Source of the DNA: Streptomyces niveus | GTDB lineage: Bacteria > Actinomycetota > Actinomycetes > Streptomycetales > Streptomycetaceae | DNA: 64,000 bases | Reading direction: 5' to 3' | NCBI RefSeq assembly: GCF_002009175.1 | Contig: NZ_CP018047.1 | Coordinates: 5,394,001-5,458,000, forward strand | In this document: piece by piece, positions 57,468-64,000 of the stretch | Position numbering within the stretch: position 1 is the stretch's first letter | Layout of the letters: every line of letters begins with the position of its first letter | Translations under genes and position numbers: made by a program | The notes under the pieces: generated by a model | Told to the model about the DNA's origin: nothing | Database searches by the model: none | What the model saw: only the letters and a program-made list of their open reading frames with translations

Positions 57468-58478
57468 TCATGTCAGGCAGTGCGCCAGTGGCTCGCCCTT
57501 GGCGTAGCGCGCGACCTCGGCGGCGGCGATCCGCGCCGCCTTGCGCGCCACGGCCTTGCTGGCCCCGCCCAGATGCGGGGTCAGCACCACATCGGGGGTG
57601 CCGCGCAGCCGGGAGCCGGCCGGCAGCGGCTCCTGCTCGTACGTGTCGAGCGCCGCCGCCGCGAGCTGCCCGCTGTCGAGCGCGTCGCACAGCGCGTCCG
57701 TGTCGACGAGCCCGCCGCGCGCCACGTTCACCAGGACCGATCCCCTTGGCAGCAGGGCGAGTTCGCGCGAGCCGATCAGGCCCTTCGTCTCCGGGGTGAG
57801 CCGCGCGTGCAGCGTGACGACGCTCGACCGCGACAGCAGCGCCTCCAGCGACGGGGACCGCATGCCGTGCACGTCGCCGCGTACGTACGGGTCGTACACC
57901 TCCACCTCGGCGCCGAACGCCGTCAGCACGCGGGCGACCCGGCTGCCGACCGCGCCGTAGCCGATCAGCCCCACCGGGGTGTCCTCCAGCTCCGGTCCGC
58001 AGCGCTCGTACGTGTAGTGCGAGGCGTCCCACTTCCCGTCCAGGGCCAGGGAGTTGTGCGCCTCGGGGATCCGCCGCAGAGCCGCCAGCATCATCCCGAT
58101 CGTGAACTCGGCCGTGGCCGCCGCGTTGCGTCCCGGCGCGAAGCACACCTTGACGCCGCGCGCGCGGGCGGCGTCGACGTTGACGTTGACCGGGCCGCCC
58201 CGGCACACGGCGATCATCCGCAGCGCGGGAGAGGCGGCCAGCACCCGCTCGGTGAAGGGGCCCATCTGCGTCACACAGACCTCGACCCCGTCCAGCGCCT
58301 CGATCAGCGCGTCCTCGGAGTCGTTGGCCTCGTCGACCTCGGCGACCTTGCCGAAGGGCGTGAGCGGCCAGGGGAGGGTGAGTTCGGTGATCTCGGCCGG
58401 GCCGGCGACGACGCGCCGCAGGGCCTCGGTGATCAGGGAGTTGAGGACGAAATGATCACCAGCTGCGAGGATTCTCAT
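57468..58478 (-). CDS. D-isomer-specific 2-hydroxyacid dehydrogenase
   Basis: A 336-residue NAD(P)-dependent oxidoreductase: GLIGYGAVGSRVARVL dinucleotide site near 171-186, then catalytic Arg (NVARGGLVD), Glu (DTYEQEPLP) and His (LTPHLGGAS). It interconverts a 2-ketoacid and 2-hydroxyacid. Its ATG overlaps the stop of the ATPase gene (ATGA), so it belongs to the uptake operon and probably oxidises or reduces the imported compound or its product. Substrate not readable. Confidence 0.9.
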   Translation of the reverse strand: MRILAAGDHFVLNSLITEALRRVVAGPAEITELTLPWPLTPFGKVAEVDEANDSEDALIEALDGVEVCVTQMGPFTERVLAASPALRMIAVCRGGPVNVNVDAARARGVKVCFAPGRNAAATAEFTIGMMLAALRRIPEAHNSLALDGKWDASHYTYERCGPELEDTPVGLIGYGAVGSRVARVLTAFGAEVEVYDPYVRGDVHGMRSPSLEALLSRSSVVTLHARLTPETKGLIGSRELALLPRGSVLVNVARGGLVDTDALCDALDSGQLAAAALDTYEQEPLPAGSRLRGTPDVVLTPHLGGASKAVARKAARIAAAEVARYAKGEPLAHCLT

Positions 58479-59623
58479 GTCAGGGTCAGAGCCTCTCCGG
58501 TCTCGGCGTCGAAGACATGCGTGTGCCGTGGGTCGGCGGTGACGCGTACGGTGTCGCCCCGGTCCAGGCGTGTCTCCGGGCCGGTCTCCACGACAAGGGG
58601 TTCGGCGACGCCGTCGAGCGTGAGCGTGGCGATTCCGGACTCCAGGAGCGGCTCATGGGCGCTGACCGTAGCCCGTACGGCGCCGCCCGGGTCCTCGCTC
58701 CACCCGGTGTCCCCCGTCCCGGGCCCCGACTCACCCTCCCGGGTCAGCCGCAGGTCCTCCGGACGGATGCCGAGCACCACCTCCCGGCCGACGGGCGGAC
58801 CGGCCGGGCACGGGAACCGCGCCGACGCGTGGTCACCAGCACCGAGCCGTACCCACCCGTCGGCCGCCACGACGCCCGGCAGCAGGTTGATCGCGGGCTC
58901 CCCCACGAAGTCGGCGACGAACACACTCGCCGGGGCGTCGTAGATCTCGTACGGCGTGCCGAGTTGCTGGATCACGCCGTCCTTCATGACGGCGATCCGG
59001 TCCGCCAGCGACAGCGCCTCTTCCTGGTCGTGCGTGACGAGGATCGTCGTATGACCCAAGTCCCGCTGGATCCGCTTGAGTTCGCGACGGGTCGTGTCGC
59101 GCTGCGCGGCGTCCAGATGGGACAGCGGCTCGTCCAGGAGGAGGACGTCCGGCTCCCGGATCAGCGCCCTCGCCAGTGCCACGCGCTGCTTCTGGCCGCT
59201 GGACAGACCGGCGGGCCGGGCGGCGAGGAGGTCGGTGATGCCGATCCGCTCCGCCATGTCGGCGACCCGCCTGCTCCGTTCCCGCACCCCGTGCAGGCCG
59301 CGCGCCGCGAGCCCGAAGCCGAGATTCTCCGCGACGGTCAGAGGCGGGTAGAGCGCGTAGTTCTCGAAGGCGACACCGATGTTGCGCTCGCGTGCCGGCA
59401 GTCCGACGACCGAGTCGCCGCCGACCAGGATGTCGCCGCCGGTGACCTCTTCCAGACCGGCGATCATCCGCAGCGTGGTGGACTTGCCGCAGCCGGACGG
59501 ACCGAGGAGACCGAGCAGTTCGCCGGAGCGCAGGTCGATGTCGATGCCCCGTACGGCGTCCACGGGGGGACGGCCGCGCGACACATACGTTTTGCGCAGC
59601 TCACGCAGGGTCAGTTCGGTCAC
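58475..59623 (-). CDS. Sugar/polyol ABC transporter ATPase B (UgpC/MalK type)
   Basis: A 382-residue ATPase: Walker A GPSGCGKS at 41-48, signature LSSGQKQRVALAR, Walker B VLLLDEPLSHLD, then a C-terminal OB-type regulatory domain. Start GTG 59623 (MTELTLRELRKTYV); the longer frame is inside the DeoR gene. Its first 23 bases overlap the DeoR gene. Pairs with ATPase A. Confidence 0.93.
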   Translation of the reverse strand: MTELTLRELRKTYVSRGRPPVDAVRGIDIDLRSGELLGLLGPSGCGKSTTLRMIAGLEEVTGGDILVGGDSVVGLPARERNIGVAFENYALYPPLTVAENLGFGLAARGLHGVRERSRRVADMAERIGITDLLAARPAGLSSGQKQRVALARALIREPDVLLLDEPLSHLDAAQRDTTRRELKRIQRDLGHTTILVTHDQEEALSLADRIAVMKDGVIQQLGTPYEIYDAPASVFVADFVGEPAINLLPGVVAADGWVRLGAGDHASARFPCPAGPPVGREVVLGIRPEDLRLTREGESGPGTGDTGWSEDPGGAVRATVSAHEPLLESGIATLTLDGVAEPLVVETGPETRLDRGDTVRVTADPRHTHVFDAETGEALTLT

Positions 59624-60407
59624 CGCCCACCTCACAGACTTGATAGGGGACCTTGTGCTCGTCCAGGTCGCGCAGCGCCTCCGCGGAGGCACCGGCGTCC
59701 ACGAGCACCAGGTCGAACGCGGAGAGCGGGGCCAGCCGGTGCAGTGCGACCCGGCCGAGCTTGGCGTGGTCGAGCAGCAGGACGTTGCGGGCCGCCGAAT
59801 CGAGCATCGCCCGCTTCACGGACACGATGTGCTGCTCCTGGTGGTAGGCGAAGCCCCCGGACACCGCGGAGGTGGAGGTGAAACAGACGTCGACCTGGAG
59901 CGACTGCACGGCCTCGACGCAACTGACCCCGAGGAACGAGGAGTGCAGGGGGTCGTAGTCGCCGCCGAGCGCCATCAGATGGATGCCGCGCTCCCCGGAC
60001 AGCAGGTTGATCGCCTCCAGGAAGTTGGTGACGACGGTCAGCGGGGTGATGGAGCCGAGCCGGCGCGCGATCTCCAGGGTGGAGGTCGAGTCGTCCAGCA
60101 TCACCGCCATGCCGGGCTCGATCAGGCTCAGCGCGTGCCGGGCGACCGCGGCCTTCTCCTCGTGCATCGCCTTGAGCCGGAAGGCGACGTTCGACTCGAA
60201 CACACCGGACGGCTGCGCCGTCACCCCGCCCCTGAACTTCCTTACGATGCCCTGGCGTTCGAGCTCGTCCAGGTCCCGGTGGATGGTCATCAGACTGACG
60301 TCGAACCGCTCGGCCAGCTCGGCGGCGGTGCCCTCGCCCTGCGCGAGGACGTACTCGGCTATCGCCGCCTGGCGCGGGGCGGGCCCGCGCTGCTGCTGGG
60401 TGCTCAT
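59601..60407 (-). CDS. DeoR/GlpR-family regulator
   Basis: A 268-residue protein: N-terminal winged helix (TAAELAERFDVSLMTIHRDLDELERQGIVRKFRGG) and the DeoR sensor domain (LDDSTSTLEIARRL, TNFLEAINLL, LLDHAKLGRVALHRL). DeoR proteins sense phosphorylated sugars, so the FGGY kinase product is a likely ligand. Unusually, the gene lies in the middle of the operon, between the two ATPase genes, with ATGA overlap upstream, which ties its level to operon output. Confidence 0.93.
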   Translation of the reverse strand: MSTQQQRGPAPRQAAIAEYVLAQGEGTAAELAERFDVSLMTIHRDLDELERQGIVRKFRGGVTAQPSGVFESNVAFRLKAMHEEKAAVARHALSLIEPGMAVMLDDSTSTLEIARRLGSITPLTVVTNFLEAINLLSGERGIHLMALGGDYDPLHSSFLGVSCVEAVQSLQVDVCFTSTSAVSGGFAYHQEQHIVSVKRAMLDSAARNVLLLDHAKLGRVALHRLAPLSAFDLVLVDAGASAEALRDLDEHKVPYQVCEVGGDRTDPA

Positions 60408-61579
60408 CTCGTGATCCTTCGTCCTGGACGCTCCGGCCGGTCGGCCTCGAACAGGAGCAGGTTCTCAAGATCCGCGCGGAGCCGTACAGGATCGTCCGTG
60501 CGCAGACCGGCCGCGGCGGCGCGCGGGGCGACGAGCGAGAGCTGCCGGGAGCCCAGCCGGACGGTGACCTCGGTGGCGCGGCCGAGGACCTCGGTGACGT
60601 AGACGGTGCCGGTCAGCTCCACCCAGCCGCTCCCGCCCGTCCCGCCGTCCCCGGCCGCCCCGTCCCCGCCGTCCCCGGCCGCCCCGCCCCCGGCCTCACC
60701 CAGGGTGACGTCCCTCGGCCGTACGCCCAGCTGCACCGCCGTGCCCGGCGGCGCCGGTACGTCCAGCGGCACCTCGAAGCCGCCCTCCGCCGACCCGAAG
60801 TGCCCGTCCGCGGTGACCGTCCCAGGCAGCAGGTTGATCAGCGGGCGCCCGAAGGCGCGGGCGACGAACGTGTCGTACGGCCGGTGCCAGATCTCCTCCC
60901 GGGTCCCGGTCTGGACGATCCGCCCGTCCCTGATCACCCCGATCCGGTCGCCGAGCGCCAGCGCCTCCACCGAGTCGTGTGTGACATACAGCGTGGTCGT
61001 GTGCCGGACATCCCCGATGGCCTTCAGCTCCGCACGCATCGCCTGGCGGAGCTTGGCGTCGAGATGAGAGAGCGGCTCGTCGAGGAGGAACGCGCGGGCG
61101 GGCCGTACGAGCACCCGCCCGAGCGCCACCCGCTGCCGCTGCCCGTTCGACAGCGCGCCCACCGGACGCTCCAACAGCTGCTCGATACCGAGGAGTTCGG
61201 CGATCTCGTGGATCCGCGTACGGGCCTCGGCGGCCGGCAGCCGGTACTTGGGCGAGCGCAGCGGCGAGACGAGGTTGTCGTAGGCGGAGCGGTGCGGATA
61301 GAGCGCGTACGACTCGAAGCACACGGCCACGCCCCGGTCGTACGGCTCGACGCCGGTCATGTCCCGGCCGCCCAGCTCGACCGCGCCGGAGTCGGGCTCC
61401 TCCAGACCGGCGACGGTCTTGAGCGTCGTCGTCTTTCCCGCGCCTGACGGGCCGAGCAGACAGAAGAACTCGCCCTCGGCCACGTCCAGTTCGATGCCGT
61501 CGAGCGCGAGGTTACGCCCGTACGACTTGTGGACGCCGCGCAGCCCTATCGAGGTGGTGCCGGACCCGGCGGGGATCAT
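60404..61579 (-). CDS. Sugar/polyol ABC transporter ATPase A
   Basis: A 391-residue ATPase: Walker A GPSGAGKT at 43-50, signature LSNGQRQRVALGR, Walker B AFLLDEPLSHLD, and a C-terminal regulatory domain interrupted by GDGGDGAAGDGG, encoded by a 24-base tandem duplication (60644-60685). ATG overlaps the permease stop as ATGA. Two different ATPases in one CUT1 operon resemble the glycerol transporter GlpST of rhizobia. Confidence 0.93.
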   Translation of the reverse strand: MIPAGSGTTSIGLRGVHKSYGRNLALDGIELDVAEGEFFCLLGPSGAGKTTTLKTVAGLEEPDSGAVELGGRDMTGVEPYDRGVAVCFESYALYPHRSAYDNLVSPLRSPKYRLPAAEARTRIHEIAELLGIEQLLERPVGALSNGQRQRVALGRVLVRPARAFLLDEPLSHLDAKLRQAMRAELKAIGDVRHTTTLYVTHDSVEALALGDRIGVIRDGRIVQTGTREEIWHRPYDTFVARAFGRPLINLLPGTVTADGHFGSAEGGFEVPLDVPAPPGTAVQLGVRPRDVTLGEAGGGAAGDGGDGAAGDGGTGGSGWVELTGTVYVTEVLGRATEVTVRLGSRQLSLVAPRAAAAGLRTDDPVRLRADLENLLLFEADRPERPGRRITR

Positions 61580-62445
61580 GACTTCACCGCCCCGAACGAC
61601 AGCCCCCGCACGAGATACCGCTGGATCGTGAGCGCCAGCAGCAGGGGCGGGATCACCGACACGAGCGCGGCGGCGGCCGTCAGGTTGTACTTGGGGCGGT
61701 CGCCGCCGAGGAACGACAGCGCGCCCACCGTCACGGTCTGCGCCTGTGACGAGGTGAGGATCAGCGGGAAGACGAAGTTGTTCCACGCGAAGATGAAGGC
61801 CAGCAGGGACACCGCCGCGATCCCCGGCTTCACCAGCGGCAGCGCGACCCGGAAGAACGCCTGTTTGCGGGTGTAGCCGTCGAGCAGCGCCGCCTGTTCC
61901 AGCTCCGGTGACAGATCCGCGAAGTACGACCGCATGATCCACACGATCAGCGGCAGCGTGACCAGTTGCAGGACCCAGATCATGCCGAGATAGGTGTCGA
62001 AGAGGCCGAGCTGCTGGTAGAGGACGAACAGCGGGATGATCACGGTCAGTTCGGGCGCGAAGCGGAACGACAGCAGCGTGAACATCAGATTCTCCGAGCC
62101 GCGGAACCGCCAGCGCGCGGCGGCGTACGCGGCGGGCAGCCCGATCACCAGGGAGAGCCCGACCGCTCCGAGCGACACCACCAGGGAGTTGAGGAAGAAC
62201 CGCACGAACGGCACGCCCTCGTCCTCGCCCGCGCCGAGCACCGTGCGGTAGGAGTCCAGGGTCGGGGTGAACGAGAAGTAGGTGCTGAAGAGTTCGTGTC
62301 CCGGCTTCAGGGAGAGGATCACCATCCACACGACGGGGAAGAGCGCGAAGAGGAAGTAGAGGATCAGCGCGCCGTCGGCGGCGATGCCCAACACCCGCCG
62401 CTTCAGGGCCCCCTTGGGCCTCGTCGACGCCTGACGTTTCGTCAC
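61576..62445 (-). CDS. ABC transporter permease, MalG type (polyol operon)
   Basis: A 289-residue permease with six helices and EAA loop PELEQAALLDGYTRKQAFFRVALP. GTG start at 62445 forms a GTGA overlap with the preceding permease stop; the stop overlaps ATPase A. Ends FGAVKS, usual for MalG-like proteins. Confidence 0.93.
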   Translation of the reverse strand: MTKRQASTRPKGALKRRVLGIAADGALILYFLFALFPVVWMVILSLKPGHELFSTYFSFTPTLDSYRTVLGAGEDEGVPFVRFFLNSLVVSLGAVGLSLVIGLPAAYAAARWRFRGSENLMFTLLSFRFAPELTVIIPLFVLYQQLGLFDTYLGMIWVLQLVTLPLIVWIMRSYFADLSPELEQAALLDGYTRKQAFFRVALPLVKPGIAAVSLLAFIFAWNNFVFPLILTSSQAQTVTVGALSFLGGDRPKYNLTAAAALVSVIPPLLLALTIQRYLVRGLSFGAVKS

Positions 62446-63485
62446 TTCGGCACCTCCGCAGCCCGGTTCTGGATACGGCCCAGGTAGCGCACCAGCACCA
62501 TCGCCGCCAGATAGACCACGGCCCACAGCACGATCATGTAGCTCAGCCCGAACGAGTAGCGCTGGAAGCGGATCGCCTCCAGATAAGCGCGGATCTGGAG
62601 CACCACCGTGGAGTCGCCGGGGCCGCCCTCCGTCAGGGCGTAGATGATGTCGAAGACCTTCAGCGAGTCCATGAACCGGAAGATCACGGCGACCAGGACG
62701 TACGGCCACAGCATCGGCATCGTCAGCTTGCGGAAGGTGAACCACCAGCCCGCCCCGTCCACCGCCGCCGCCTCGAAGGGGGAGGTTGGCAGCGAACGCA
62801 GCCCCGCCAGCGCCAGGATCGCGACGAACGGGGTGTAGACCCACACGTCCACCGCGATCGAGGAGAGCAGCGCGCCCGTCGGGGTGTCCGTCCACTGCAC
62901 CCCGCCAAGACCGAACGGCCGCAGAAGGTAGTTCACGACCCCGACCGACGGCTGGAGCATCAGCTTCCAGATGATCGCGGCGATCACCGGCGCGATCATC
63001 AGCGGCAGGATGAGGACCTTCTCCAGCACCCGGCCGACCAGGGTCGAACGGTGCAGCAGCAGGGCGACCGCGACGCCGAGCACCGTCTCGACGGCGGCGG
63101 CGCCGACCGCGTACAGCACCGTCACCCACGCCGAGTCCCAGAAGGAGGAGTCGGTGAAGATCCGCCGGTAGTTCTCCAGGCCCGTGAAGTCCGGCTGCGG
63201 CTTGCTCGCCGCGAAGTCGAACACCGTGTAGTACAGGCCGAGTCCGAAGGGATAGAGAATCCCGCCGGTCAGCAGCAGGGCGGGCACGATGAGCAGATAC
63301 GGCCGAAGGGAGCGCCGCCACCGCGGGACGCTCCTCTCCGCGCCGGGGCCCGCGGGCGGGGGAGCGCCCGCCGCCGGGCCGGAGCCCGCGCCCCGATCCG
63401 CGGCCGACGCCTTTTCACGGGCGCCGGCCACGGCCGCGTCGTCGGACGAGGCCGCCCCGTGATCGGCCTCCGTCGACGAGGACAT
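62442..63485 (-). CDS. ABC transporter permease, MalF type (polyol operon)
   Basis: A 347-residue permease with a 55-residue Ala/Gly/Ser-rich cytosolic lead, six helices (first about 62-82) and EAA loop SPFEAAAVDGAGWWFTFRKLTMP. It starts seven bases after the binding-protein stop. Confidence 0.93.
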   Translation of the reverse strand: MSSSTEADHGAASSDDAAVAGAREKASAADRGAGSGPAAGAPPPAGPGAERSVPRWRRSLRPYLLIVPALLLTGGILYPFGLGLYYTVFDFAASKPQPDFTGLENYRRIFTDSSFWDSAWVTVLYAVGAAAVETVLGVAVALLLHRSTLVGRVLEKVLILPLMIAPVIAAIIWKLMLQPSVGVVNYLLRPFGLGGVQWTDTPTGALLSSIAVDVWVYTPFVAILALAGLRSLPTSPFEAAAVDGAGWWFTFRKLTMPMLWPYVLVAVIFRFMDSLKVFDIIYALTEGGPGDSTVVLQIRAYLEAIRFQRYSFGLSYMIVLWAVVYLAAMVLVRYLGRIQNRAAEVPK

Positions 63486-63491
63486 GGGGTG

Positions 63492-64000
63492 TCACCCGAC
63501 CTTCGAGGCCAGATCGTCCGCCAGACCGTTCAGCACCGGCCCCGCGCTCTTGCCCCCGTAGATCTCCTGGAGCGCCGACGCCCAGCTCGTGGTCGCGTCG
63601 AAGAACTGCTCCTGCGGGGTGAACTGGATCCGCGTCTGGTCCTGGACGGCCTCGAACGTCTCGATGAAGCCGGGGAGTTCACTCATCTTGTCCCGGTACG
63701 CCGGGTCGTCGCTCACCGACTTGCGCACCGGATCGATGTGGTTGTACTCGATCGCGCCCTTGCGCAGATGCTCCTTGCCGGTGGCCCACTGGAGGAACAG
63801 CCAGGCGGCGCTCTTCTTCTTGCTCCTGGCGTTCATCCCGAGCGACCAGATCCACATGTTGGTCGCGAGCGACCCGTCCGGTCCCTTCGGCCCCGGATGG
63901 AACGCGATCTTCCCGGCGGCGGGCGACGCGCCCTTCACCGCCTGGAAGTACGCGGCGGTGTCCGCGTCGAAGAGCATCCCCGCCTTCTTCGCGCCCAGGT
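63492..64000 (-). CDS. ABC transporter solute-binding protein (C-terminal part, cut by window end)
   Basis: The frame is open to the last base, so the N-terminus and signal lie beyond. The 168 visible residues have family 1 receptor features: GP.GPDGSLATNMWIWSLGMNARSKKKSAAWLFLQW and a C-terminal helical cap. First gene of the uptake operon as seen here; the operon promoter is outside the window. Confidence 0.9.
   Translation of the reverse strand, partial: LGAKKAGMLFDADTAAYFQAVKGASPAAGKIAFHPGPKGPDGSLATNMWIWSLGMNARSKKKSAAWLFLQWATGKEHLRKGAIEYNHIDPVRKSVSDDPAYRDKMSELPGFIETFEAVQDQTRIQFTPQEQFFDATTSWASALQEIYGGKSAGPVLNGLADDLASKVG

Overview
The window is chromosomal DNA from a high-GC actinobacterium, almost certainly a Streptomyces or close relative. 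The evidence is strong third-position GC bias, frequent GTG starts, a sortase substrate with an LAETG signal, mycothiol-era enzymes, an Fe/Zn-type SOD under a Nur-like box, and sugar ABC operons without their own ATPase. I see no rRNA, tRNA, CRISPR array, prophage or intact insertion sequence.

Bases 1-12,500: the end of a thioester-domain surface protein; the ABC-F factor EttA with a thioesterase and an unknown protein behind it; a degenerate intergenic repeat array; then a minus-strand operon of two giant FtsX-type permeases and a MacB-type ATPase carrying an AbrB-like tail. A truncated haemoglobin follows.

Bases 12,500-25,000: an isoaspartyl methyltransferase-like gene faces a seven-gene minus-strand block. 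In transcription order this is GlnX-like membrane transducer, GlnH-like periplasmic amino-acid binding protein, a coiled-coil protein of unknown function, PknG-like Ser/Thr kinase, PP2C phosphatase, vWA protein and FHA protein. It looks like a complete outside-to-inside phosphosignalling circuit: ligand sensor, transducer, writer, eraser and phospho-threonine reader. The three cytosolic signalling enzymes/readers all carry paired zinc ribbons. This is the most interesting system in the window.

Bases 25,000-34,300: a sugar operon (ROK regulator, lipoprotein binding protein, two permeases, GH4 glycosidase, BadF-type kinase), with a perfect palindromic operator in front of the ROK gene; then an MscS channel and an HNH nuclease.

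Bases 34,300-56,000: a GH84-like enzyme with an altered catalytic pair, a repeat-containing small ORF coupled to malQ, a small membrane protein, aminopeptidase N (two paralogues, 40.5 kb and 49.8 kb), DUF1203 protein, aspartate-semialdehyde dehydrogenase, a large secreted subtilase, an AbiEi/DUF559-like protein, a monothiol Rv2466c-type reductase, Fe-SOD and a Tat-exported glycerophosphodiesterase. About 0.7 kb of gene-poor repetitive DNA follows.

Bases 56,000-64,000: one tightly overlapped minus-strand operon for uptake and catabolism of an unknown polyol or sugar-like compound: binding protein (cut by the window end), two permeases, two different ATPases, a DeoR regulator, a 2-hydroxyacid dehydrogenase and an FGGY kinase.
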